A DNA stretch of 64,000 nucleotides from Acidimicrobiia bacterium (GCA_947476745.1 CANJRG010000011.1:78579-142578), one strand, 5' to 3'. Positions 9,207 to 19,600 are shown, numbered from the stretch's first letter. Notes: generated by a model not told the origin, from the letters alone. A program made the numbers and translations.

Positions 9207-9229
9207 GGGCGGATGGTAGTCCTGGCCTG

Positions 9230-9814
9230 TTACTTGATCGCTCGGGCCGCCAACTCCTGCTGGAAGGCCACCGGGTAACGCAGGTACCGGATGCGCGACA
9301 GCGCCTGGTCCTGCCCGGCCGACTCGACGTGCACCATGCCGTAGTCGAACAGCAAGCCGGGAAAGGTCTGCTGGTAGGAGAGGTCGGTCAGCTTCGACAG
9401 CGGCATGCTGCCGCCCTTGCGCCGCAGGAAGCCCCCGAATTCGATGAGCCGCCGGTCGGTAATCATGATCCGGCCGATGGCCCACTCCACGAGCTTCCAC
9501 AGCAGGCGGAGCTGCACCAGGAAGATCACCACCGCCAACACCGTCTGCAGCGAGCCGCGATCGAGCCGTGCCAGCACTGGCGGGCCCAGTACGCAGACCA
9601 GCAGCTCGGGCCAGGCGGCTAGGAACAGGGCGACGACATGGCGTCGCTCGGAGTAGACGAGTTGCTCGGCCGGTCGCCCGATGTCGGGCCGGGCCGGGAC
9701 CAGCAGCGCTGTCGGGTCCCACACGACGTACTTGCCCGCCAGTCCTCGCAGCAGTCCGGCACGTCGCGGCCGGCCCGACGGCGGGGAGGAGGTGACGGGT
9801 CCGATGTCGGCCAT
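9230..9814 (-). CDS. Membrane protein with bacterial PH (bPH2/DUF304-like) domain
   Basis: 194 residues. A cytosolic N-terminus is followed by two hydrophobic segments (about 58-80 and 87-108), then a bPH-type domain recognisable by [21 protein letters not shown] and [14 protein letters not shown], ending with a conserved [11 protein letters not shown] strand. Such proteins are common in actinobacteria and their role is unknown. The gene lies 15 bp downstream of a 51-codon membrane-protein gene on the same strand and 23 bp upstream of the acyl-CoA ligase, so the three may be cotranscribed. Confidence 0.8.
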   Translation of the reverse strand: MADIGPVTSSPPSGRPRRAGLLRGLAGKYVVWDPTALLVPARPDIGRPAEQLVYSERRHVVALFLAAWPELLVCVLGPPVLARLDRGSLQTVLAVVIFLVQLRLLWKLVEWAIGRIMITDRRLIEFGGFLRRKGGSMPLSKLTDLSYQQTFPGLLFDYGMVHVESAGQDQALSRIRYLRYPVAFQQELAARAIK

Positions 9815-9829
9815 GGTCGGTGACGCCGG

Positions 9830-9985
9830 TTACTGCACGGACTGGAACAGCTGCGCCAGCGTGGCCAGGATCGTCTGGAGAGCGGCGCCGATGGCGTTGA
9901 TGAACGCCGCCACGGCGTCGGGTTCCCGCACCAGGGCGATGATGGCGAACGTCACCAGGATGAACACGCCGATCTTCTGCACCAT
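9830..9985 (-). CDS. 51-residue hydrophobic small protein
   Basis: ATG at 9985 (minus strand) to TAA at 9830-9832, encoding 51 residues. It begins [19 protein letters not shown] (a transmembrane stretch) and continues as an amphipathic helix with the pattern [22 protein letters not shown] do not recognise a family. It lies 15 bp upstream of the PH-domain gene on the same strand, with actinobacterial-like third-position G/C in nearly every codon, which supports real coding. A role as a membrane partner of the PH-domain protein is a guess from position only. Confidence 0.6.
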   Translation of the reverse strand: MVQKIGVFILVTFAIIALVREPDAVAAFINAIGAALQTILATLAQLFQSVQ

Positions 9986-10172
9986 TGTTGTCACCAGCCT
10001 CGTTGAGTTCTCGACGAGGCCGGACCGTGCGAGGGGCGCGTTCTGGCGTAGTCGGCTCCGCCTGTGGTGACCTTAGCGCGCTGCGTGGGCGTCATCGGGT
10101 GATGGCCCCTCGCCCGGCAGCCGCTCTCCACGGGCCGGGGTGTCCCCGCCACGGTGGCGGGCCGTTCTAGTC

Positions 10173-10201
10173 TCGCCAGGTCGCCAGGTCGCCAGGTCGC
10201 C
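10173..10201 (+). repeat. 8-bp tandem repeat in the leader of the next gene
   Basis: TCGCCAGG is repeated 3.6 times, ending 31 bp before the start codon at 10233. A 17-bp perfect palindrome (CCCGCCACGGTGGCGGG, 10145-10161) sits just upstream. The 247-bp gap from 9986 to 10232 holds no gene; I see only this repeat and the palindrome in it. Confidence 0.8.
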
Positions 10202-10232
10202 GTCGTGGACGCGTGCACGAGAGAGGTCACCG

Positions 10233-11519
10233 ATGTCGCAGGAAACCCGCCCGGCGCCACCGCCTGAACCGTTGACGTCTGCCGAGTCGCCGGCGCCGGC
10301 CGACGCGCTCGCCCGTATCGAGGTCCTCGAGGTGTCGCTGGCCGCCTTGGCGGCTGAGTTGGCGGCGCTGCGGGCGAGCGTGGCGATGTCGGTCGCTCCG
10401 GACGGTTCATCGGTGCCTGGGTCGGCGGCGGCCGGTTCATGGGCGGCGGGGTCATCGCGCCAGGCCGGGGGCGGAGCCGAGCTGACCGAGGGACCTCCTG
10501 TCGCGAATGTCGGCGCTGCCGGGGTGGTCAGGGATCGCGGCCCCGCGCCGGTTGATTCGGATGGCGGTTCCCTTGCCGGGCCGGAGGGGCCCCGCAGTAC
10601 CCGTCGGGCCCTGATCGGCCGGGCGGGAATGGTGGCGGCCGGAACGGCGGCGGGCCTCGTCGTGGTCGGCGCAGCGGCGACCCCTGCGGCGGCGTTGCCG
10701 GGATCACCGACCGTGAACGCCGACCCCAAGTGGACCCGCTACAGCGGGGCGACGGCCGGCCCGGCGTTCCTGTTCGAGGCGGGAACGGAGACCGCCGCCG
10801 GCGCCAACCCCGGCGAGAAGGCGGCGCTGGCCGGATCGGCCACGGGAGGCGCGTCGTTCCTGCCGACGACGGGCGTGCTCGGGTACAGCTCGGTGGCCGG
10901 CGGTATCGGGGTCGAGGCCCGCGCCGACTCGGGTGACGGTGCGGCCTTGGCCGCCCAGAGCCTGGCCGGTCCGACGTTGCGGCTGCGCGCCGGGGGCTCG
11001 GCCCCGGCGGTGATGCCCCCGACCTCGGGAACCTGGGAGACCGGAGACGTCCTACGGCAGGGCGACCAACTCTGGTACTGCAAGAGCGGCGGGATCGGCG
11101 CAGCTTCACGCTGGAGCCGGCTGTCGGGCGTGGGCCTCACCATTCGTCCCAGCCCGTATCGGGCCTACGACAGCCGCCTGGGTGACTGGCCGGGTGGTCG
11201 CGACGGTCCGTTCGTCTCTGGGACGACCCGGGTGCTGCCCCTTGTCGTGCCTGCCGGGACCATCCCCGCCGGATCGACGGGTGCGTTGCTCAACGTGACG
11301 GTCGCCGAGACGGTCGGCAGCGGCTACCTGCAGGTGTACTCGGCGTCGCTGACCTCGCCTCCCGCGACGTCGAACCTGAACTGGTACGCCAACGGCCAGA
11401 CCGTGGCCAACAGCGTGACCACCGCGGTGAGCAGCGATCGCAAGGTGCAGGTGACCGTCGGCTGCCCGGTAGGGGCCGCCACCGAGGTGGTGATCGACGT
11501 GTTCGGGTTCTACGCCTGA
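10233..11519 (+). CDS. Surface protein with internal Tat-like membrane segment and actinobacterial C-terminal domain
   Basis: 428 residues; ATG at 10233 chosen for GAGAGG upstream. Residues 26-50 form a Leu/Ala-rich coiled coil (ARIEVLEVSLAALAAEL). A Gly/Ser/Pro-rich stretch leads to RSTRRALIGRAG followed by about 23 hydrophobic residues ending in PAAALPG, at residues 121-155: a twin-Arg-like export signal placed far inside the protein. The C-terminal third resembles the surface domain repeated in many actinobacterial secreted proteins (RAYDSR, GALLNVTVAE, SNLNWYANGQTVANSV, VVIDVFGFYA). I infer an N-terminus inside and the C-terminal domain outside. No enzyme motif is seen. Confidence 0.75.
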   Translation: MSQETRPAPPPEPLTSAESPAPADALARIEVLEVSLAALAAELAALRASVAMSVAPDGSSVPGSAAAGSWAAGSSRQAGGGAELTEGPPVANVGAAGVVRDRGPAPVDSDGGSLAGPEGPRSTRRALIGRAGMVAAGTAAGLVVVGAAATPAAALPGSPTVNADPKWTRYSGATAGPAFLFEAGTETAAGANPGEKAALAGSATGGASFLPTTGVLGYSSVAGGIGVEARADSGDGAALAAQSLAGPTLRLRAGGSAPAVMPPTSGTWETGDVLRQGDQLWYCKSGGIGAASRWSRLSGVGLTIRPSPYRAYDSRLGDWPGGRDGPFVSGTTRVLPLVVPAGTIPAGSTGALLNVTVAETVGSGYLQVYSASLTSPPATSNLNWYANGQTVANSVTTAVSSDRKVQVTVGCPVGAATEVVIDVFGFYA

Positions 11520-11564
11520 GCCCGGCCGGTTGGTGCCACGAGCGGCGGGCTGGTCGGCAGTAGC

Positions 11565-12077
11565 GTGACGCCGGTGGCGCCGCAGCCGAACAGCCCGACA
11601 CGCGGCCCGGGGTCGCGTGGGATCGCCCGGACCGAGCGCGTGGTGTTGTTCGTGTTCGGCTGGGGAGCGGCACTGGTGGGCTTCGTCGCGCTGCTGCTGC
11701 ACCGGCTGCCCAACGTGGTGCAGTTCGGGGCCGGGCTGTCCTTCCTGGCCGTCGGCGCCGGCCTGATCGGGATGGGTGTGCGGCCCGGTGACTCGGCCGA
11801 CTCGGCCGACTCGGCCGACTCGGCCGATCTGAGCCCGGTCACGCTGCTGGCCATCGAACGGCTGGCGTTGGTACCCCCTGCGGTGGTGATTGCGTTGGGC
11901 TGTGGGGTCGTGCTCTTCGACGGCGGCGTCGGTTGGGTGGCGAAGCTGCTCGTGGTGACCGGCGGGCTGGTGCTGGCCGGCGTGCTGTGGGCCCTCATCG
12001 TCGGCAGCCGGCTGCCCGATGCCACCGCCCACCCGCCCACCCCCGATCGCCGGTTGCCCGACGACGACGGCTTCTGA
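11565..12077 (+). CDS. Four-helix membrane protein of unknown function
   Basis: 170 residues from GTG at 11565 (another GTG at 11574 is possible). Four hydrophobic segments are visible at about 26-45, 51-69, 100-118 and 124-143, separated between the second and third by an acidic (DSA)n stretch encoded by four 9-bp repeats (11790-11825). The C-terminal tail is Pro/Asp-rich. I do not recognise a family. It follows the surface-protein gene by 45 bp on the same strand and is convergent with the mutase gene. Confidence 0.65.
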   Translation: MTPVAPQPNSPTRGPGSRGIARTERVVLFVFGWGAALVGFVALLLHRLPNVVQFGAGLSFLAVGAGLIGMGVRPGDSADSADSADSADLSPVTLLAIERLALVPPAVVIALGCGVVLFDGGVGWVAKLLVVTGGLVLAGVLWALIVGSRLPDATAHPPTPDRRLPDDDGF

Positions 12078-12117
12078 CGGTGTCGGCCCCGGCCGGGCCG
12101 ACCCGATGGCGAGAACG

Positions 12118-12170
12118 CCGACGGCCGCCCGCCCCCGGGCCCTGGGGCACCGGATACGGGCGGCCGTCGG
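12118..12170. terminator. Bidirectional hairpin between convergent genes
   Basis: A perfect 14-bp inverted repeat (CCGACGGCCGCCCG at 12118-12131 and its complement at 12157-12170) with a 25-base loop lies in the gap between two convergent genes. There is no T tract, as is common in high-G+C actinobacteria. Termination is inferred from position and structure. Confidence 0.6.
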
Positions 12171-12176
12171 AACCGA

Positions 12177-13805
12177 TCAGAGAACGGGGCGCTCCACGTA
12201 GCGACCGAAGACATCGGCGAGGGCGTTCATGATCTCGCCCTCGGTCGCATAGGTGTTCACCGCGTCGATCAACGTCGGCATCAGGTTGCGCTCGCTGTCC
12301 GCAGCCGCCACCTTGAGCTCGTCGAGGGCCTGGCGAACGGCCTCGGCATTGCGGTCTGCCTTCACCGCCTGCAGGCGCTTGACCTGCGTCATCTCCTGCT
12401 CGTTGGTGATCTGCAGTAGGTCGGGCTGGGCCTCGGAGCTGCCCTCGGTGAAGGCGTTGACCCCGACGACGATCCGCTCGCCCTTGTTGACCAGCTTCTC
12501 GAACTGGTAGGAGGCGTCGGCGATCTCGCCCTGGTAGTAACCGTTGTCGATGCCGAGGTAAGCCCCTTCGAGCATCGAGCCGTTGCCGAACTCGTCGATC
12601 TTGGCGAAGATCTCCTCGGCCTGCCGTTCGATCTCGTCGGTCAGGGCCTCGACGTACCAGGAACCGCCGAGCGGGTCGGCCACGTTGGTCACCCCCGTCT
12701 CGTAGGCCAGTACCTGCTGGGTGCGCAGCGCGATCCGGGCGGACTTCTCGGTGGGCAGGGCGAGCGCCTCGTCAAAGGAGTTCGTGTGCAGCGACTGGGT
12801 GCCACCGAGCACGCCGGCGAGCGCTTCGATGGCGGTGCGGGCGATGTTGATCTCAGGCTGCTGGGCGGTCAGCGAGACGCCGGCGGTCTGGGTGTGGAAC
12901 CGGACCATCATCGACTTCTCGCTGGTGGCGCCGTAACGCTCCTTCATCCAGCGGGCCCAGATGCGCCGGGCGGCACGGTACTTGGCGATCTCCTCGAAGA
13001 AATCGATGTGGGCGTTGAAGAAGAAGCTCAGCCGCGGGGCGAACTCGTCCACGGCCAGCCCGGCTGCCTGGGCCAGCTCGACATAGGCGAACCCGTTGCC
13101 CAGGGTGAAGGCCAGCTCCTGCGCCGCCGTCGAACCGGCCTCACGGATGTGGTAACCCGAGATCGACACCGAGTTCCACCGGGGCATCTCGGCGGCGGTG
13201 AAGGTGATGGTGTCGCGCACCAGTCGCATCGACGGCCGTGGCGGGAACACGAACTCCTTCTGGGCCTGGTACTCCTTGAGGATGTCGTTCTGGAGCGTCC
13301 CGCCAAGCTTGGCCCGACCGATACCGCGCTTCTCGGCGGCGGCGATGTACATGGCGAAGATGGCCGCGGCCGGCGAGTTGATGGTCATCGAGGTGGTGTA
13401 GGTGCCCACGTCGATCCCCGCGTAGAGGTCCTCCATGTCGGCGAGGGTGTCCACGGCGACCCCGCAGCGGCCGACCTCGCCCTCGGCGTGGTGGTCGTCG
13501 GAGTCACGGCCCATGAGCGTGGGCAGGTCGAACGCGGTGGACAGGCCGTCGCCGCCGGCGGCGAGGATGGCCTTGAACCGCTCGTTGGTGTCCGTCGGTG
13601 TGCCGAACCCGGCGAACATGCGCATTGTCCACAGCCGGGACCGGTACATCGAGGCGTGCACGCCGCGGGTGTAGGGGTAGTCACCGGGGTGCAGCCCGTC
13701 GCTGGGCCCGTACACCGCGTCGAGCGGGATCCCCGACATCGTCTCGAAGCGGACGTCGCGCTTCGGTGCCTGCTCGAACGCCTCTTGCCACTGGTCTCGG
13801 CTCAT
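12177..13805 (-). CDS. icmA: B12-dependent acyl-CoA mutase, large subunit (isobutyryl-CoA-mutase-like)
   Basis: 542 residues, the substrate-binding TIM barrel of the methylmalonyl-CoA mutase family without the C-terminal B12-binding domain, so a separate small subunit is needed; none is in the window. Seen are [59 protein letters not shown] and [16 protein letters not shown]. At the two positions that set substrate in this family (Tyr and Arg in methylmalonyl-CoA mutase, Tyr110/Arg228 in the human enzyme) it has Phe64 and Gln182, the pair of isobutyryl-CoA mutase. I therefore predict isobutyryl-/butyryl-CoA rather than methylmalonyl-CoA as substrate. Start ATG at 13805. Confidence 0.85.
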   Translation of the reverse strand: MSRDQWQEAFEQAPKRDVRFETMSGIPLDAVYGPSDGLHPGDYPYTRGVHASMYRSRLWTMRMFAGFGTPTDTNERFKAILAAGGDGLSTAFDLPTLMGRDSDDHHAEGEVGRCGVAVDTLADMEDLYAGIDVGTYTTSMTINSPAAAIFAMYIAAAEKRGIGRAKLGGTLQNDILKEYQAQKEFVFPPRPSMRLVRDTITFTAAEMPRWNSVSISGYHIREAGSTAAQELAFTLGNGFAYVELAQAAGLAVDEFAPRLSFFFNAHIDFFEEIAKYRAARRIWARWMKERYGATSEKSMMVRFHTQTAGVSLTAQQPEINIARTAIEALAGVLGGTQSLHTNSFDEALALPTEKSARIALRTQQVLAYETGVTNVADPLGGSWYVEALTDEIERQAEEIFAKIDEFGNGSMLEGAYLGIDNGYYQGEIADASYQFEKLVNKGERIVVGVNAFTEGSSEAQPDLLQITNEQEMTQVKRLQAVKADRNAEAVRQALDELKVAAADSERNLMPTLIDAVNTYATEGEIMNALADVFGRYVERPVL

Positions 13806-13952
13806 GCCCGAAGTTTACGTCCGAGGACCGTCGGAGGGGAACGGCAACGCTGCGGGCCGCGTCGATCGGTCCAACGTGGCACGATGCGAGGCGCATCCGG
13901 CCGGTCGGGCCGGGACGACGAGCCGGGCGACCGGCTGGGGGAGCAGCAGATC

Positions 13953-14984
13953 GTGAGACTCGCATCGGGAGCCGGGTACTGGGGCTCGGGACCGCCGGCG
14001 AACGCCGTGGAAGACCTGCTCGAGGCTGAACGGCTGGGCTACGACAGCTTCTGGACCGCCGAGGCGTACGGGTCGGACGCGCTGACCCCACTGGCCTGGT
14101 GGGGGTCGCGGACCGAGCGGATCAAGCTCGGGACCTCGATCGTGCAGCTGTCGGCCCGCACCCCGGCGGCCACGGCTATGGCCGCGATCACCATGGATCA
14201 CCTCAGCGACGGCCGGTTCATCCTGGGCCTGGGCGTGTCCGGTCCGCAGGTGGTCGAGGGCTGGTACGGCGAGCCGTACGCCCGGCCGCTGGCCCGTACC
14301 CGTGAGTACATCGAGATCGTGCGCACGATCGTTGCGCGCCGCGAGCCGGTGGAGTTCCACGGGCAGTTCTACGACCTGCCCCGCAAGGACGGGACGGGCC
14401 TGGGCAAGCCGCTCAAGTCCACGGTGCACCCGCGCCGCCGTGATCTGCCGATCTACCTCGCCGCCGAGGGGCCGAAGAACGTGGCGCTGGCCGCGGAGAT
14501 CTCCGACGGCTGGTTGCCGCTGTTCTTCTCGCCCCGGCCCGAGGTCAACCGGTTCTACGCCGACGCGCTGGCGGCGGGGTTCGCCCGCCGCCCGGTGCCC
14601 GGTCCGGTCGAGGACTTCGAGGTGGTCTGCCCGATCAGCGTCGTGCTCGACGATGACGTGGCCCGCGCTGCAGACAAGGTGCGTCCGAACCTGGCGCTGT
14701 ACATCGGCGGGATGGGTGCTCGCGGCGCGAACTTCCACTACGAGACCTTCGTGCGGATGGGGTTCGAGGCGAACTGCGCCCAGATCCAGGACCTGTACCT
14801 GGCCGGCCGGAAGGACGAGGCCGCTGCGGCGGTCACCACCGAGATGGTCGAAGCCGTCGCCCTGGTCGGTCCGCGGGACAAGATCCGCGACGAACTGGCG
14901 GCTTGGGACGAGTCGGTGGTGACCACCCTGCTGGTGTCGGGCGGCCCCCGGGTACTGCGTCTGATGGCCGAACTGTGCGCGTGA
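13953..14984 (+). CDS. LLM-class (luciferase-like) F420-type oxidoreductase
   Basis: 343 residues; GTG at 13953 chosen for GGGGGAG ten bases upstream. It opens with RLASGAGYWG and has the luciferase-like barrel: EAERLGYDSFWTAEAYGSD, RIKLGTSIVQLSARTPA, MDHLSDGRFILGLGVSGPQV, then DLPIYLAAEGPKNVALAAEISDGWLP. The pattern fits the actinobacterial F420-dependent group (TIGR03559-like), which reduces or oxidises a still unknown substrate with F420. It is divergent from the mutase gene (147-bp gap) and 76 bp before a thiolase-like gene on the same strand, which suggests acyl-CoA breakdown. Confidence 0.87.
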   Translation: MRLASGAGYWGSGPPANAVEDLLEAERLGYDSFWTAEAYGSDALTPLAWWGSRTERIKLGTSIVQLSARTPAATAMAAITMDHLSDGRFILGLGVSGPQVVEGWYGEPYARPLARTREYIEIVRTIVARREPVEFHGQFYDLPRKDGTGLGKPLKSTVHPRRRDLPIYLAAEGPKNVALAAEISDGWLPLFFSPRPEVNRFYADALAAGFARRPVPGPVEDFEVVCPISVVLDDDVARAADKVRPNLALYIGGMGARGANFHYETFVRMGFEANCAQIQDLYLAGRKDEAAAAVTTEMVEAVALVGPRDKIRDELAAWDESVVTTLLVSGGPRVLRLMAELCA

Positions 14985-14997
14985 CGCGAGCCGGTAA

Positions 14998-15042
14998 GCC
15001 GAGAACCAACACGCCAAGAACCAACACGCCAAGAACCAACGT
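14998..15042 (+). repeat. 15-bp tandem repeat, three units, between two genes
   Basis: Three units of GCCRAGAACCAACAC (third ends in GT) fill most of the 76-bp gap between the LLM gene and the thiolase-like gene. They end 18 bp before the start codon at 15061, so they would lie in the leader of an operon transcript. Confidence 0.85.
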
Positions 15043-15060
15043 GACGAAATGAGGACAACG

Positions 15061-16527
15061 ATGAACCCGCGCACCGTGGTGCTGGTCGGAATAGGCCAGT
15101 TCATGCAGAAGACGGCCGATGCCGCCGTCGCCCTGGAACCGGTGGCCATGATGGTGGAGGCGGTGCAACGCGCGGCCGACGACGCCGGCACCCGGGAACT
15201 GCTGCGCCAGGTCGACTCGGTGCGGGTGGTGCGCGGTGCGTGGCCCTACCGCGACCCGGCCCGCATCGTGGCCGACCGGATCGGCTCGTCGGCCCGCCAG
15301 ACCCTGCTCAGCTTCGACGGGGGCAACACCCCGCAGTCGCTGGTCAACCAGTCGTCGCTGGACATCGAAGCCGGCCGGCTCGACGTGGTGGTGCTCGTCG
15401 GCGCCGAGGGGATCTACAGCCGGCGCCGGGCCAAGCGGGCCGGTGCGGTCATCCCGTACACCAGCGATGGCGACGCCGCGCCGGCGGAGACCATCGGGGC
15501 CGACGTCACCATGAGCTCGCCGCTGGAGATGGAGCGCGGGTTCGAGGCGCCGATCAACGTCTATCCGATGTTCGAGACCGCCATCCGCCACCACCGTGGC
15601 GAGAGCGTCGCGGGTCATCTCGCCCGGGTTTCGGCGCTGTGGTCACGGTTCAACGCAGTGGCGGTGGACAACCCTTATGCCTGGATCCGCCGGCCGATGA
15701 CCGCCGAGCAGATCGCCGACCCGAGCGCCGACAACCGCCTGGTCGGCTACCCCTATACGAAGTCGATGAACAGCAATTGGGACCTCGATCAGGCTGCGGC
15801 AGTGATCCTGTGCTCAGTCGAGAAGGCCCAGGCGCTGGGGATCAGCCGCGACCGCTGGGTGTTCCCGTGGTCGGGGACCGATGCCCACGACACCTACCTG
15901 ATCTCCAAACGGGACAACTACTACTCCTCGCCGGCCATCCGCACCGCCGGTGCCCGCTGCCTCTCGCTGGCCGGGGTCTCGGTGGACGAGTTGGCCCACG
16001 TCGATCTGTACTCGTGCTTCCCCTCCGCGGTGCAGATCGCCGCGTCGGAACTCGGGCTGTCCGAGGAACGCCAGCTGACCGTGACTGGTGGCCTGCCCTT
16101 CGCCGGCGGGCCGCTGAACAACTACGTGATGCACTCGATCGCCTCCATGGCGCAGGTGCTGCGTGAGCACCCGGGCGAGCTGGGCCTGTGCAGCGCCAAC
16201 GGTGGCTACGTGACCAAGCACGCCATGGGCCTCTACAGCACGGAGCCGCCGGCCGGCGGGTTCCGTCACGAGGACGTCCAGGCCGAGGTCGACCGGGCGC
16301 CGACCCGCGAGGTGACCGGCGAGCACGTGGGGCCGGCGACCATCGAGGGCTACACGGTCATGCACGACCACAACGGCCCGAACGTGGCCCTGATTGCTGC
16401 GCTGACCCCGCAGGGGGTACGGACCTTCGCCCGCAGCACCGACCCCGCGACCATGGCCACCCTGGTGGCCGAGGAGGCGGTCGGTCGCCCGATCGTGGTC
16501 GACCGGGCAACCGCCGAGCTGGTCTGA
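15061..16527 (+). CDS. Thiolase-like protein (acetyl-CoA acetyltransferase family, type-1 with extra C-terminal domain)
   Basis: 488 residues from ATG at 15061, preceded by GAGGA at 5 bases; an ATG at 15049 overlaps that site. The thiolase fold is visible in VVLVGIGQF, GGNTPQSLVNQSSLDIEAGRLD (the region of the nucleophile, where no Cys is present), VDLYSCFPSAVQIA, GGLPFAGGPLNNYVMHSIA and CSANGGYVTKHAMG. A C-terminal domain of about 90 residues ending VDRATAELV matches the added OB-like domain of type-1 thiolase-like proteins. With no N-terminal Cys it is doubtful that it is a normal thiolase; a role in side-chain cleavage of acyl-CoA or steroid-like substrates is inferred from family. Confidence 0.82.
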   Translation: MNPRTVVLVGIGQFMQKTADAAVALEPVAMMVEAVQRAADDAGTRELLRQVDSVRVVRGAWPYRDPARIVADRIGSSARQTLLSFDGGNTPQSLVNQSSLDIEAGRLDVVVLVGAEGIYSRRRAKRAGAVIPYTSDGDAAPAETIGADVTMSSPLEMERGFEAPINVYPMFETAIRHHRGESVAGHLARVSALWSRFNAVAVDNPYAWIRRPMTAEQIADPSADNRLVGYPYTKSMNSNWDLDQAAAVILCSVEKAQALGISRDRWVFPWSGTDAHDTYLISKRDNYYSSPAIRTAGARCLSLAGVSVDELAHVDLYSCFPSAVQIAASELGLSEERQLTVTGGLPFAGGPLNNYVMHSIASMAQVLREHPGELGLCSANGGYVTKHAMGLYSTEPPAGGFRHEDVQAEVDRAPTREVTGEHVGPATIEGYTVMHDHNGPNVALIAALTPQGVRTFARSTDPATMATLVAEEAVGRPIVVDRATAELV

Positions 16528-16533
16528 CGCCAC

Positions 16534-16580
16534 GGCCGGCTACACGGTGACGACCTCGGATCGTCACCGTGTAGCCGGCC
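16534..16580. terminator. Hairpin with 20-bp perfect stem
   Basis: GGCCGGCTACACGGTGACGA (16534-16553) pairs perfectly with 16561-16580 around a 7-base loop, starting 7 bases after the stop codon of the thiolase-like gene. No T tract follows. It very probably ends that transcript and separates it from the downstream PKD gene. Confidence 0.75.
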
Positions 16581-16634
16581 GATGCCGGCCAGGTACCGGC
16601 CACGCCTGACCAGCACCGGTCAGACGAAGGTTCG

Positions 16635-19600
16635 ATGACGAAACCGGCGAGACGACGAGCGGCGCCGGCCGCTCGTCGTAAGCTCGAGGCGATCGGTCGG
16701 GTCGACGTGGTCGGCCCGGTCGCAGGGTCGGGTACGCCTGGCCGGGCACGGGACGGCGGGTCCCGGGGCGATCGACGGTGTCAGGGAGGTGGGCGGTTGC
16801 CATCCCGGAGGATCACGCGGACGTGGTTGCAGCGCGTCCTGCTGGCGCTGTTGGTGGGCTCGGTGTTGGCCTTCGGGCTCCGCGCCGCCGGTACGGTTGC
16901 CAACAAGGTGGTGACCGCTCGTGGCTCGGTGTGGCTGATCGATCCGCCATCGGGGACGGTGGTGCAGGCGAACGCCGTCGCCCGGGACGTGACGGTGGCG
17001 GTCCGGGTGGCCGAGCCCCGCCAGCAGCTCTCGGTGACCCAGACCGGCAGCAACGCCGTGGTGCTGAACCGTTCGACCGGTGCCGTGGGCCTGCTCGACG
17101 GTGCCACCTTCGACTACCACGCCCGCAGCGGGTTGACCGGGCCCGGCTCCGACCTGTCGCTGGTCGGCAACGAGACCGCGACCTTCGCGCTCGACACGTC
17201 CGAGGGCCGCCTGATCGCGCTGGACCCGACGACTCTGGCCATCCGCTTCCAGACCACCGTCAGCGCTCAGCAGGCGACGCCGGCGGTGGTGGACCGTGAC
17301 GGTCGCCTGTGGGCGTACGACGGGCGCCTGGGCGAGCTGATCCGTCTCGACAGCCGGTCGGGGGAGGTCCTGCGCCGCGTCGTCGCCGATCCCGGCTCGA
17401 CCGCCGGGCTCGCACTCGTGGCGGACCGTCCGGTGCTCGTCGACGGGAGGGTCGGGGCGGTGGTGCGTCTCGGCGAGGACGGGCAACCCGGGCAACGGCT
17501 GTGCCGCCAGAACCGGGAGCTGCCCGGCCGGCTCCTGATGGCGGGAACCGATCCGGCCGGCCACGATCAGCTGGCCTACGCGTTGGCGGCGGACACCGGC
17601 GAACTGCTCACCATTGATCTCGGGCGCAAGAGCTGTGCACGGCTGTCGCTGAGTGAGGACCGTGGCGCGGCCGCCGACGGCTTCGGCGACCCGGTGGCCA
17701 GTGGAGGCCGGCTCTTCGTGCCGGTCTTCAGCCGATCGCAGGTCCTCATCGTGAACGGTGCCGACAACCGCATCGAGCGGACGGTCGACCTTCGCTTCGC
17801 CGTGCCCGCCGGCAATCGGTTCGAGCTGTTCGTGGCCAACGGGAACCTGTGGTTCAACGACCTCCAGGGCGCCCGGGCGGGGGTCCTGTCGGACGCGGGC
17901 GCGATCCTGGTGGTGGACAAGCAGCAGCTGAACTCGGTGTCGGGTCGACTGCCCGGCAGCGGGGCCGGCGGCACGGAGGGCGGTAGCGGGTCGGCGTCGT
18001 TCGGGGCCGTCGACCCTCCCGGTCCGATGGCGGCGCCCGCGGCGCCCGATCCGAAACCCGTGCTCACGCCGTCGAGGTTGCCGTCGCAGAACGATCCGCT
18101 GGCGGCCAACTTTTCGTACTCGCCTCCCGGCGATCCCACGACGGTGACCGTGCTGAACTTCGTCGACACCTCGACCGGTTCGGTCGAGCGTCGGGAGTGG
18201 ACCTTCGTCTCGCCTGACGGTGAGGTGACCACGACCGGCGGTCGTGTCGTGGCCCGGACCCTGCCCGTGGTCGGTCGGTGGATCGTCACGCTCACGGCCT
18301 TCGGCGCCGGGGCGAGTAGTGACACCACGGTGCCGGTGACGCTGCTGGTGCGCGACCCGGCGCAGGCGCTGCCGCCGCAGGCCAACTTCAGCTGGGATCC
18401 GGCCACCCCGGTCAAGGGTGAGCCGGTGCAGTTCGCCGATCGCAGCACAACCGGCCGCAACTCGCCCATCTCGGCGTGGCTGTGGGAGTTCGGCGATGGG
18501 ACGGTGTCGACCATGCCGACGCCGACGCCGCACGAGTACGCCACCCCTGGGACCTATGTGGTGCGCCTCACGGTGCGAAACGGGGTCGGGGCGCACTCCA
18601 CCGAGGCCACGCTGCGGGTCGCCGAACCACCGGCCGAGTTGCAGCCTGCGTTCATCTGGGCGGTCGCAGGGGTGGAGGAAGCTCCCATAGCGGTCGGCGC
18701 TGTCGTCTCCTTCGTGGATCGCACCGGCGGCGGGCCGACGTCGTGGTCCTGGGACTTCGGCGACGGAGCGGTGGGCGCCACGCCATCGGTCACCCACGTG
18801 TTCCGTTCGGCCGGTGCGGTCGTGGTCCGGCTGACCGTGGGAAACGGCGCCAGTTCGGTGACGCTGACGCGCAGCGTGACCGTCGCACCGCCCACCACGC
18901 CGCCGCGGGCACTCGTCGCCGAACCGGGCGACGGCGCTTCGGTGGAGGCGAACCGACCGGTTGGCTTCGTCAGCGGCACCGTCGGCAGCCAGACGTCGCT
19001 GACATGGAACTTCGGTGACGGTTCGCCGGCGGAGGAGGGTGCCGTGGTCCGTCACACCTTCACCGCGCCCGGCACCTATGCGGTGCGGCTTACCGCGGCC
19101 AACGCGGTCGGCTCGACCACCGACGCCGTGACCGTCGTCGTGACCACCGAGCCCCCGACCCCGCCCCTGCTGCCGGGCTTGCGCCCTTCGGTCGGGGCAA
19201 GCCCCATCGACCCCGCTGTCGTGGGGGAGCCCGTGCGCTTTCTCAACACCTCGATCGGGACGGGGACCTTCGTCTGGACCTTCGGTGACGGGGGCGCCTC
19301 GTCGGAGCGCGAACCCGGTTACGTCTACCGCAGGGCGGGGGTGTTCCCGGTCACCCTGACGATGTCCGACGGCGTGCGCAGCGCGACCACTGTCGGCGAG
19401 GTGTACGTCGGCCCCCCGCCGGTCGAGGCCATCGCGGCGTTCGGCTTCAGCCCGGTGAACCCCGTCGTCGGTCAGGCGGTCCAGTTCGTCGACCGGACCA
19501 GCGGCACGCCCATCGGGTGGACGTGGGACTTCGGCGACGGGTCGCCCCCCTTCGCCGGTCAGAACCCGCCGGCCAGGGCGTACGACCAGCCCGGCCGTTA

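Noticed and set aside
16620..19055. An 811-codon open frame on the minus strand
   Set aside because: Shadow of the PKD gene; no ordered domains and a composition dominated by Arg, Gly and His.
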